Assembly: GCA_011799875.1 (NCBI GenBank)
Contig: CM022303.1
Coordinates: 62,701,202-62,765,201 of the forward strand
Source of the DNA: Thinopyrum elongatum
Lineage: Eukaryota; Streptophyta; Magnoliopsida; Poales; Poaceae
DNA: 64,000 bases
Direction: 5' to 3'
Shown here piece by piece: positions 37,401-45,377 of the stretch. The notes under the pieces were generated by a model, which searched no databases, had not been told where the DNA came from, and was given only the letters and a program-made list of their open reading frames with translations. The translations under genes and the position numbers were made by a program. Numbering within the stretch: the stretch's first letter is position 1; each line of letters starts with the position of its first letter.

Positions 37401-40400
37401 GGTACTGCTAGTTGGACTTCTGTGCTAACAGTGGTTGAACTGCATTCTTTACATTATTTTCAGATAAAACCAATGTACCCAATACAGACCCATAGACTGA
37501 AAAGATGATAAAACTTGAAGAGATTTTTTTTTAACTCACCTGTTAGAATGCAAGTTGGGTGCTTGTTGTTCATGCACCGTACAAATGTATCGAACAGCCA
37601 CTTGAATGACTTTGCATCTTCGTCTCTTATCAGGGCAACAGCAAATATCGTTGACTGCAAGTGATGGTTTGTTCCAACAAACACTCCCAGAGGCATATGA
37701 AATCTGTTGGTCTTGTAAGTTGTGTCGAATGTTACGAAATCGCCAAAGTCTTGATAGGCTCCTCGGCAGCTTGTATTGGACCAGAAAATGTTTTTAATTG
37801 ACTTGTCCTTGTCCACTTGGATGTCATAGAAAAACTCATCATTGATTGCCTTCATGTCTTTGAAGAATGAAACAAGTTTCAATACATCATCCAAATCATC
37901 TTTCCTTGCATTCATGGCTTTCCTGCAAATTACATGCAAACATGCATTTGTTATTTTTGCTAGCAAAGGGTTGTGACCTAGGATGCTATTTTACATTGCA
38001 GTATGTGGATGTTTGAATACTTACTGGTTTAGTAGGTCTCGTCCGGTCATGCTTAGGAAGTAGCTTCCATCTTCATTTTCAGATAGCATGGACATGATTG
38101 TTGTGTGCTTGACATCATGGTACTGCAGGAGCTTTACGTACTCCAAAATAGTGGGGTCATAATTCTTGTGGGAGTGCAAAAATACCAGCATGTCATCAGT
38201 TTGCATGAGTTTGTGATTATGATTGTACTCAATGTCCACTGCCACGCATGTGTTATCCTCCTGCACCTTCACCCTCATTCTTGCATTGCAGCCTGTCCTC
38301 TGCAATGTTTTGTTTCGCTTCCTGTTAGCCTCTGAAACAGAAGATGTGTGTATCCCTTGGAAGGCGCAAACAAAATACTTGTGGTTGTCATTTCCCCCCG
38401 TCTTCCTGATTCCAAAACCAGCGTGTCTGGCGTATCTGTTATAAAATTCCCTTGCTTTCTCTACATCTTGGAATCGCATCTTTAGTCTTGGTATTAGATA
38501 ATCCGGTAGATCCGGCGTCTGCAGAAAAAGAAAAAATAATCCAAACGGCACGTTAAAATGCAGTTTATGAACTTGTTATCCTAGAGGGAGCAGAAAATTT
38601 GCAGATAATACAAGATGCGTATATAAATATTTTTTGTTTCACTTACGTGCGTGTATGATCGCAACTCCACCGGAGTCTGCTGCTGTCCCTCTGGGATGGG
38701 GCACGGCGGAGTAATCATAGCAGGATGCAGCAGTGGATCACGAGGAGGAAGGAGGGCTGAAGATGGCCTCTCTCTTGTTTGCGTCCTTTTTGCTTGAGGT
38801 GGTTGTGGAGGTATTGCGATCCTGGTCTTGGTTTGCTCTTTTGTTTTGTGAAGCAATCCATCTACCTTATGTCCCGTACAATTCTGACTTGTAGCAGCAG
38901 CAGCAGGATCCATCGGTGGTAGTGTGCAGAGCACTCTCCTCCGTGTGTGTGTTCCTGTTGGATTTGTCCTGAGATCCGGTTTAGTTGCTTTGCTTTGGCA
39001 TTGATGAGGCACACCAGGATAACCTCCAGAGTTACACGCAGGACTTGAGCTAACCCCCTTCTCCATCGGCGTGCTTGGGAGTCTGCTGGTGGATACAAAG
39101 AATCCGCGGAGGATTTCCGGCGTCACCCAATTAGGTGGAGGCGCAAGGTTGTGCGGATAGGGCTGTGACCCAACATCTTGGAAGTCTCCATGTGTTTCGG
39201 GTGTGATCCATTTTTGGGCTGGAGCAGGTTGGTAATGTTGTTGGTGCGTTCGAGGTGAGACCCATTGAGGGGGAGGTGCAACGCGTACAGGCTTTGGATT
39301 GTGTACTTGCTGCTGGGAACTTCTAAGCTTCTTCATGCGCCTCTCGTCTTGCTGACATAAAAGAAAAAAATATCTATTAGCACACAAGTTACATCTGCCT
39401 ATACCTTTGTAACTGAACTTAGCATTATTCACAGCCTGAACTTCTCATATAAAAGTGGTGTTCATGTACATATTTTTTCCCCTATGACAGGCATCACACT
39501 ATGCACTGAGCTAAGCATCTGCCAATACTTTTGTACCTGAACTGAGCACCCTTCACAGAATGAACCTCACATCCTGTTAATTATACACTATTTGATTACT
39601 TATATGTACCTGAACAGAGCACTCTCCACAACCTGAACTTCTTGTTTTGCAAAGGGGAAATACTGTCTACAGTTAAAAAACCTGAACCTTCATGAGTTTG
39701 AATGGTTGAACTACTAGTGCATACCAACCAGACCTTCATGTGAGATCACATGCATGTTCTATTTTCCTTTTATTTTTTTGCACAGAACCAGATACATACC
39801 AACCTGAACTCTAACACACTTACTAGTTGAACTTCACATGGCTTTTTCACATGTGAATGTGAATGCAGGCAGATTTTCTAGTGTTTGTAGCGTGGACTGA
39901 TGCTCACACACCACCTGAACTTCACATGGCTGTAAGCAGGCAGATTTTAAAAAAGCTTTTTGTAGCCTGGACTGATGCTCACACACCACCTGAACTTCAC
40001 ATGGCTGTAAGAAAATAACAAACAGAAGGAAGAAGTTCAACCATACCCTGGCTAGAAGGTCGGCCAACCTTTTCCCAGCAGCTGATAGGCCACCTTGAGA
40101 GCAATTCGTCGGGGAGGTAGGAGATGAATGCCATGGCAATCCATGTCTTGCAGGGGGCGCGAAGTTCATCTGCACGAAGCAAGAAGGTCAGGCAAGGCAA
40201 GATTGAAGAAGAAGGCAACAAGAGGGAGGAAGTCCATGTACCGTTGGTGGATCTGGAGGCGCCGCCGATGCCGCCTCCGCCGCGGAGTTGCTCCGTTGAC
40301 CGCGCCATTCGCCGTAGCTTGCGTCGGGGCCGTCATCTGGTCTGCCAAGGCGTCGGGCGCTGATGGAAGGAGGATGCGGCTTCCGGAAGTCCATGGCGGC

Positions 40401-42564
40401 TTCGCCGCATCCAGGCGACGCAGGCTCCCTCGCTCCGGCGTCCACCGTCGCTCGCTCGCCCGTGCCGGTGTTCGGCCAGGAGCTAGAGATGGAGGGGAGG
40501 CGGCGGATCCAGCCGGCCAGGATCTGGGGAAGGAGGGGAGGCGGCGGATCCGGCCGACCAGGAGCTGTAGACGGGGGGGAGGCGGCGGATCCGGCAAAGA
40601 TCGGCGGCGACCACGGGGGAGGTCGGGGGATCGAGGGGAGGAGGGCGGCTGGGGCGGCTCGGGATCGGGATCGAGGGGATCAGGTGGATCCTGTCGGGGG
40701 GTCTCGGGATCCAGTGGATCCTGTCGGGCCGGCGGCAGTTCAGAAGTTCGGGAGGGCCCTGTCGGGCCCTATATAGGGGCTGCTGTGTTCCAAATAACTA
40801 TTCTAATCCTGGGATTAATTAGAATAGTGGCGTCCTATAATATCTATATATATATATCATTAAATATATATATTATTACATATATCATATATTATATATG
40901 TCTCTATATCCATATGTAATACATTGGAGTCGTACTGGTTAATAATATTTTCCATAAATTAGTGTCAAGTTTAGGTTAGTTTGACTCTAACCAAATATAG
41001 ATTTGCATCGTCCTTTCATGATGAAGCCAGGCATAAACTAACATGATTTGCAAAACAATCGCACCCCACATGCATGGTAAAATATGAAATCTACTCACTT
41101 CCGTCTTGCGCAAAGGATCAGGATGTACTCGACCCCAAGTATCAGTGGTGCGGATTTTCCCGTCTTCGTCAACATAGGAAAATTGAAACCCTTCAACTGC
41201 ACCTATATGGTAGATTGTCACATTTTCTAGACGTTGGGATTTGCCTTCCATTTCCCAAAGCAGGGAGCCCCTATTTCCACCAACTGTTCCTCTCTTCGTA
41301 GGTGCAGGGACGACCTGAATATGAAGGACCATGCATCATGATTCACGATTGTTGGTTTAGCCCAACAAAATGAGGGAGTGAAGGAATAAAGGTGAGAGCC
41401 AAACAGAGTCATAGGGCAAAAAAGAAGAGTCCTCCACCTCTCCTCCCTCAACCCCTTTTATAGGGGGAGTTGGGAGACCAGGTCCTCTTTATGTCTCACG
41501 GTAGGGTTTTTATTTACAAAAATACTACTAGGAGCTACAAATGGACCCTTGGTGGGGTTTGTATTTACAGGCTAAAAATGGCCCTCCAAATATTATTTTA
41601 CAGGACCTACTAGGCTATGTAATTGAGACTGACATGATAGTAGCGATCCCCAGCGTATAACATATTCCAACAATGAGCTCGATTCGAAATAACAGAAAAG
41701 AAACGATAAGTATTTTACTGCATATATAATGCAAAGTGATCAGATAACCAGACCACTAGAATATATGATGCAAAGAGGACGACCTGAAATTAATTACACG
41801 CTTACCTCCTTCATGTGGCAGAAGAATTCAATAGTAAGCGCATGTGTTAATGTACTGTTTGTTATACTACTACTATATACTCTTCTCTGGATGATACCGC
41901 GAGCCATTGCGAATTCACCGGTCCCACCTACAATGGCCCAATCATTATCTGCTTCATCCTCATCATTAGCTCCCATAACCTGAAGAGTGGACGCTTCGAA
42001 CCTGCATGCACAATATATATAATCGCTTTTGCTCCAAGATAATAATTAGGCCATTCTCGGCAGTGGTTTCATGCCCCGTAGACTCTCATGTATTATTGGC
42101 CTTACATGTAAAATAAAAACAGTGGAACGAAACGATAAGAGTTACTCTACGTACCTTCCGACCACAAACGCCAGGGTGAACCAATTGCTCCATTTGCCGG
42201 CAAGTGTGTGCATGCCGTGCGTTTTGGCAACTAGTTTCGCCTTGGAGCCAGCACCGTCATAGACCCCCCAGTTGTTCACAGCAGTTTTACCTAGCCCTGT
42301 CACGGCATTGGGTTGTATCACGTCCGACTGATTCGCGTCCCAGCCCGTCATGATCTGGCGCAGATACAGACTGTCGACGTTCACCTTGGCGTTCTCCACG
42401 ATTCCACCGAAGCCACGAGTGACCTTGAAATTGGTGGAGACGACGCCTATGGGGAGGCTTCTGTTCACCATGGGGACATCGGAGAGGACGCCGATGGTCT
42501 CCATGGTGGGGTCGGAGACGTCGCCGCAGGTCTGCATGGTGGGTTCATCGGTGGGTGTGGCCAT
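22231..42564 (-). CDS. Dirigent-jacalin fusion protein (monocot chimeric jacalin), four exons, intron 3 hosts an 18 kb transposon
   Basis: Exons on the minus strand: 42564-42155, 42001-41806, 41314-41099, 22464-22231. All three junctions are GT-AG and keep phase, giving 1056 nt (351 aa) with no stop or frameshift. Residues ~1-200 form a dirigent domain (GVVSTNFKVTRGFGG, the GLGKTAVNNWGVYDGAGSKAK stretch, FVVGRFEASTLQVMG, GGTGEFAMARGI). Residues ~205-351 form a mannose-binding-type jacalin lectin domain (GGNRGSLLWEMEG, FQFSYVDEDGK, IKFGPSEFVKKINGA, ending VTSIGVYTI). This fusion is confined to grasses and is known for jasmonate-, wound- and pathogen-responsive members. There is no signal peptide, so it is probably cytosolic/nuclear. 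Intron 3 is 18.6 kb because of the Mutator-like insertion. Whether it is spliced is unknown. Confidence 0.85.
22674..22913. mobile_element. Stowaway-like MITE in intron 3
   Basis: Left end CTCTCTCTGTTCTTTTATTT and right end AAAACGTAGTGAG form a degenerate inverted repeat flanked by TA (22672-22673 and 22914-22915). The interior has the GTCAAA...TTTGAC palindrome usual in these elements. Non-coding. Confidence 0.55.
22979..23016 (+). repeat. Left terminal inverted repeat of the Mutator-like element (hairpin-forming)
   Basis: CACTATTCTGATC, a short loop, then GATCAGAATAATATTCTGATC: the terminus is an imperfect palindrome, followed by a partial second repeat. The outer CACTATTCT matches the right terminus. 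Confidence 0.65.
23070..24507 (+). promoter_or_regulatory. 5' region of the ULP1 gene
   Basis: A CT-rich stretch (23620-23800, CTCTCCCCC repeats) and a GC-rich block to about 23960 look like a transcribed leader. The T-rich DNA from 24000 to 24460 ends in TTTTCAG (24455-24461), so an intron in the 5' UTR is likely. No unambiguous TATA box is seen. The first coding ATG is at 24508 (MASKPSP). Confidence 0.4.
24508..33763 (+). CDS. Transposon-borne protein with two ULP1 (C48) peptidase domains, 18 exons, one frameshift
   Basis: Exons by hand: 24508-24529, 25204-25398, 25531-26267, 26710-27606, 27735-28296, 28678-28800, 28900-29317, 29687-29768, 30013-30181, 30296-30382, 30519-30799, 30927-31096, 31585-32083, 32360-32558, 32656-32772, 32913-33068, 33319-33525, 33653-33763. 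All are GT-AG and phase-consistent for ~1676 aa, except one extra C in C8 at 27865-27872. The donor at 29318 is weak; otherwise exon 7 ends at TGA 29335-29337 and the locus could be two genes. N-terminal part: acidic/basic linkers with PRRSP motifs, then an unnamed grass-transposon domain in exon 4 (GFGCVFDLKV, LFGFPQG). C-terminal part: peptidase 1 (exons 9-12) and peptidase 2 (exons 14-18). ULP1 enzymes cleave SUMO or similar from substrates; the substrate here is unknown. Confidence 0.75.
30519..31096 (+). other. ULP1 peptidase domain 1
   Basis: The catalytic set is visible in order: GHW (His, near 30576), LLDSYYG (Asp), DVPQQ (Gln, oxyanion) and NIDCGFF (Cys, exon 12). A canonical C48 domain has His-Asp-Gln-Cys with this spacing, so catalysis is plausible. 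Confidence 0.8.
32656..33763 (+). other. ULP1 peptidase domain 2
   Basis: A second complete set: AHYSVYVV (His; the usual HW is HY), DILDSLPY (Asp), DVPKQ (Gln) and NNDCGFF (Cys, exon 17). It is diverged from domain 1 outside the motifs, so this is an old duplication or a separate capture rather than a recent tandem copy. Confidence 0.8.
33764..34936. other. Intergenic region between the two convergent genes of the Mutator-like element
   Basis: Contains the 3' ends of both genes. No coding sequence is seen. It is rich in GAACTTC doublets: 34019/34042, 34322/34345, 34450/34473, 34552/34575, 34666/34689 and 34776/34799, all 23 bp apart. Confidence 0.6.
34430..34810. repeat. Tandem array of about 105-bp units each carrying one GAACTTC doublet
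   Basis: Units start near 34443, 34545, 34659 and 34769 with ATATACCAGAACTTC / ATACCAGGACTTC, and share CTGTAA...TTACTTGAACTTC and CATGGAATACATCACCAGCA. Unit length varies from 102 to 114 bp, but the doublet spacing inside each is always 23 bp. Confidence 0.75.
34937..40308 (-). CDS. FAR1/FRS-type Mutator transposase with SWIM finger, CCHC knuckles and acidic tail
   Basis: Coding exons: 40169-40047, 39351-38647, 38518-38025, 37922-37540, 36997-36540, 36414-36138, 36024-34937; GT-AG, in phase, no stop, ~1175 aa from ATG 40169. A leader exon 40308-40242 has an ATG (MARSTEQL) that does not join in frame, so I start at 40169. Domains: residues ~40-275 Pro/Gln-rich with repeats APPPQWVSP, APAQKWITP, APPPNWVTP; ~290-400 FAR1 DNA-binding (AREFYNRYARHAGFGIRK, GCNARMRV, HNH); ~440-720 MULE core with Asp in FDTTYKTN, Asp in DQCPSM, Glu in QRSESMN; SWIM CECKLW...CLH across exons 36138/36024; knuckles CSVCKKVAGHNKLTC and CSICKEYEPHNVRTC; then a Glu/Asp tail ending RRSARLMNS. 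It is expected to bind element ends in the nucleus. Confidence 0.85.
34990..35135 (-). repeat. GAG/GAA/GAC trinucleotide tract encoding the transposase acidic tail
   Basis: An imperfect trinucleotide repeat; on the minus strand it encodes about 45 Glu/Asp residues with few interruptions near the C-terminus of the transposase. Length variation here would keep frame. Open frames in the other phases (poly-Ser, poly-Leu/Phe) are by-products. Confidence 0.8.
37040..37445. repeat. Array of about 92-bp units with GAACTTC doublets inside a transposase intron
   Basis: Doublets start at 37047, 37138, 37231, 37321 and 37414, spaced 90-93 bp. The partner boxes lie 23 bp on (22 in the fourth). The array lies in the intron between exons 37922-37540 and 36997-36540 of the minus-strand gene, yet the boxes read on the plus strand. 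Confidence 0.75.
40480..40700. repeat. GC-rich minisatellite in the 5' leader of the transposase gene
   Basis: GGGAGGCGGCGGATCCRGCC recurs at about 40496, 40536 and 40576, followed by GGGGATCGAGGGGAGG and GGGATCGGGATCGAGG words. It lies upstream of the leader exon. The plus-strand Gly/Arg-rich open frame across it is an artefact of composition. Confidence 0.55.
40769..40777 (-). promoter_or_regulatory. TATA box of the transposase gene, 52 bp inside the right end
   Basis: The minus strand reads CCCCTATATAGGGCCC. It is followed about 25 bp downstream by the inverted GAACTTC box (40749-40743) and then a GC-rich leader to the exon at 40308. Promoter position just inside the terminal repeat is normal for Mutator elements. 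Confidence 0.6.
40795..40829 (-). repeat. Right terminal inverted repeat of the Mutator-like element (hairpin-forming)
   Basis: The minus strand reads CACTATTCTAATTAATCC, then GGATTAGAATAGTT. It shares the outer CACTATTCT with the left end and has the same palindromic design, with an ATT insertion in one arm. Outside lies A/T microsatellite DNA (40830-40915). Confidence 0.65.
41099..42564 (-). CDS. Dirigent-jacalin gene, exons 1-3
   Basis: Exon 1 (42564-42155) starts at MATPTDEPTMQT and ends at FVVGR with donor AG/GTACGT. Exon 2 (42001-41806) follows acceptor CATGCAG and ends HMKE before GTAAGC. Exon 3 (41314-41099) follows ATATTCAG and ends PDPLRKTE before GTGAGT. Together they encode the complete dirigent domain and the first half of the jacalin domain. 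Upstream there is a TATA box 87-92 bp before the ATG. Introns 1 and 2 are ordinary A/T-rich DNA of about 150 and 490 bp. Confidence 0.88.
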
Positions 42565-42650
42565 TGCTAGCTAGCTAGTGGTGGCGGTACTCGACTCAAC
42601 TTGTGTATGTTGTCTTTCTATGAAAGCTGATAAAACTTGTGTAAGTTGTC

Positions 42651-42656
42651 TTTATA
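42651..42656 (-). promoter_or_regulatory. TATA box of the dirigent-jacalin gene
   Basis: The minus strand reads GGCTATAAAGACAAC. The ATG at 42564 lies 87-92 bp downstream, leaving a leader of about 55 bp. The leader contains a short direct repeat, AAAGACAACWTACACAAGT, twice (about 42599-42619 and 42635-42653). Confidence 0.6.
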
Positions 42657-43072
42657 GCCCCGGACGGAACTGCAAGCTAGCTCAAACAAGAGGGAGGCGT
42701 GCTGCGGGCTGGGCCCCTTGTGGGCGACGGACGGGGTGCGCCAGAAAGGAGATGGCGTGCGGCACGCCGGAGCGCCATATGTGGTGGGACCTCTACAGCC
42801 CCACGGAGGCCGCCGACGCCCTCGTCGCAAACTGGTCCTGGACGTCGTCGTCGGACTCCGGCGCCGGCGCGGGCGCGCCACGAGCATCTGCGGCTGCGTA
42901 TGGCGGAGTAGAGAGCACGGCCACCAGCATGCATGACCTTTTTTTTTTTGGGGGGGAAAGATGAGCTGTCGCGATCACTTTGTATAACGCAGTAGGATGG
43001 ATGCATGCGACTGACGGGACGACTATGTGGGGTAAAGTGATACTAATATGCACACACGGCACGGCATAGCAC
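42657..43072. other. Upstream region of the dirigent-jacalin gene; unassigned plus-strand open frame
   Basis: A GC-rich plus-strand frame (from about 42752: MACGTPERHMWWDLYSPTEAADALVANW..., ending near 42964) has natural-looking residue use and could be a gene fragment. I recognise no family and see no promoter or splice context. The rest is A/T-rich flank. Confidence 0.3.
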
Positions 43073-45377
43073 AAGGCTTAATTACATCCACTAGTTAACT
43101 GACGACAAAGGGAGTCGTGTATCACGCGCAGCAACCCCATCCACTAGTCCATATATCTATAACACGCACAAAGATATGGGCAAGATTGGTTCTCAAAAAG
43201 AAAAAGATATGGGCAAGATGGTGTGCGTGATACACGACCCCCTCCAGTGAGCAGACCCCCATATAGGCAGTCCGTGTGTGGCCAAACGAAAAAAGCAAAT
43301 AAAGTTGTGTTAGAACCTCCCTAACCCAAATTGGAAGTATATGTGCTATGTGAACACTAAACAATATTGAAGTAGCTATAGTACCATCAGTTCGTGACAA
43401 TTCATGCACTATACGTGCCTTATAGCGTTTGGACTGGATTGGAGACCACAGGAGGATGGCAACGTTATCTTCACAACTGGGACCATTCACCAGGTATTGT
43501 GCGTCCATCAGGCGGTTGATTACGAGAGGTTATATTACTACGGAAATTGTACTGCTACAGGTAGTTCCTAATAAGAATGGCATTTAGTACGAGTTGTTGT
43601 GTAACATCGATCCAAGGTTAAGATACATCTAAGGAGCTTTGTGCTTGTAATAAAGAATAGCTATATGCATTAGTCGATGTAGAAGGTGTGATATCAATAT
43701 ATTTCCTTTTCTAAAAAAGAAACAACTTTAACGTGCTAGCTGTTAATAAAAATAGAACATTACCGATAAATCATTGGTCGTAACAAATTTCAAACATATT
43801 ATAGGTCGGCATATCTGATTGTATCAACTCGGCAATAGTCTTCGACTAATACTTAATTAGGTCGGACATCGGTCTGTATATATAGCCCAATTTTGTTTTC
43901 GGAGGCTTGTCCCAGACAAGGCCACACGAGCTCGATTGTCACATGGGTGGACTGCTGTAGGTCATGAAACGGTACCATGCAAATAGTCAATTTATACTAA
44001 CATATATACATGCGGTCATTAATTTTAGAGTGCGTGTAGAAAACATATGATAGTTATCAATTGGACAGGGATACTGCAACATTTCGAAATACGAATTCAT
44101 ATAAAAAATTCGCGCGCAAGATTCAATAATACACATGCACTTGTAAATTAAGGTTCAGAAGAGACAAAGTGGATCGTGTATCACGCACGGTCTCGTCGAT
44201 GTTTCACGACACGCAGACATCACACACCATGATCTGAAAAAGCAAAGAAAGTTGTGTCATAACCTCCGAGATGTAAAGTAGGAGTCTATACACACACACA
44301 TACCGCATTTCAGTGGGCTGGCACTGTTTATTTGTTTGTGAGTGGCAGAGAATTGCGGGCCACTTACTCAGCGCGTGTGCGCCGGTAAGAATAGCAATGC
44401 GCGCACACTTAAATTAAGAGCGACGCGCGTGCGTCTGGAGAGCTGGGCAGCGCACGCAGGGACTTTATAGCCCAGTTCTCCTGTCTAAGGCCTATTTAGC
44501 TTCTGTAGTCCAGTTTTTTCCTGTCTAGATTCTAGGTCAATGGGCCAATTTTTCTCTTTCGGGATAGCGGGTTTGTGGGAGAAGAATAGGGCGGGGAGAT
44601 GGTTTGACATCCATAGAGATGTAAAAGTACTATTTTCAAAATTCATATATTTATGTTCCATAATACTATATACAGAATTAATAATTGAACCAGTACTGAA
44701 AACATGGTTATCAGAAGAAAAAAACTAGGAAAAGGAGTACATCTTATTTGTTGAGATATATATGTATTTGCAAATAAACTTAGTACTAAAAGATTCAAAA
44801 CTTTACACTCAGAATTATAAACTTTGAACTATGACACTACAAACTTTGTACTGCTAGGTTAAAAAACTCTGAACTATTACATTATAAACTTTGTACCACC
44901 CGATTCAAAACTTTACACTTAAAATTTATGTACTTTAAACTATCACATTACAAACTTTGTACTACGAGGTTCAAAAACTTTGAACTATTACATTAGAAAC
45001 TTTGTACCACCAGATTCAAAACATTACACTTAAAATTGATGTACTTTAAACTATCACATTACAAACTTTGTACTACGAGGTTCAAAACTTTGAACTATCA
45101 CATTATAAACTTTTTAATCGTAAGTTCAAAACTTTACACATAGAATTTATAATCTTTGAATTATCATATTATGAACTTTGTAATGCTAGTTTCAAAACTT
45201 TGAACTCCCACGTTACAAATTTTGCATTGATAGGTCCAAAAATTTACACACAAAATTTATAAATTTTGAACTATCACATTACTAACTTTGTAATACTAGG
45301 TTAGAAACATTGAACTATCACATTATGAATTTTATAATAATATGCTATGAACTTTGTACACCTAGAACTGTAATTTT
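43073..45377. repeat. Direct duplication, segment A (2.3 kb)
   Basis: Aligns by eye along its whole length with segment B (46335-48605). It consists of a leader with ATTACATCCACTAGTTAACT, the Z block (43460-43890), a middle block (43975-44750, also in segment C) and an AAACTTTG array. It is non-coding throughout: the open frames are short and not shared between copies. Confidence 0.85.
44770..45375. repeat. AAACTTTG-rich tandem array in segment A
   Basis: Units of the type AAACTATCACATTACAAACT, TTGTACTACGAGGTTCAAAA, CTTTACACTTAAAATTTATG repeat with roughly 55 and 110 bp spacing. The counterpart is at 47995-48600. Confidence 0.75.

Larger units (their letters stand above)
23024..40749. repeat. 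Dispersed GAACTTC boxes, often in 23-bp doublets
   Basis: By hand I count about 44 plus-strand GAACTTC in the element against roughly one expected by chance, nearly all outside exons. About 21 doublets (allowing one or two changes in one box) have starts exactly 23 bp apart, for example 28463/28486, 29837/29860, 32228/32251, 34322/34345, 37138/37161, 37231/37254 and 39806/39829. Left-end boxes at 23024, 23046 and 23068 are 22 bp apart. The box nearest the right end (40743-40749) is inverted, so both ends point inwards. Boxes keep plus orientation in introns of both the plus-strand and minus-strand gene. Confidence 0.8.
22979..40829. mobile_element. Mutator-like element (17.85 kb) with FAR1-type transposase and a double-ULP1 gene
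   Basis: Both ends begin CACTATTCT reading inwards (22979; reverse complement ending at 40829), and each terminus is itself a near-palindrome. Inside are two convergent genes: the ULP1 gene (plus, 24508-33763) and the transposase gene (minus, 40169-34937). A transposase with FAR1, MULE and SWIM domains places it in the Mutator superfamily, where capture of ULP1 genes is known (Arabidopsis Kaonashi, melon CUMULE). The transposase frame is uninterrupted over eight exons. I find no convincing 9-11 bp target duplication. It lies wholly in intron 3 of the dirigent-jacalin gene. Confidence 0.8.

Noticed and set aside
23024..40749. GAACTTC boxes as heat-shock elements
   Set aside because: A heat-shock element needs GAA and TTC separated by two bases; here they are separated by one, and the 23-bp pairing is not a heat-shock pattern.
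40128..40919. 263-codon plus-strand open frame rich in Gly/Arg
   Set aside because: It runs across the GC minisatellite and the transposase leader and ends in A/T repeats; it is a composition artefact.
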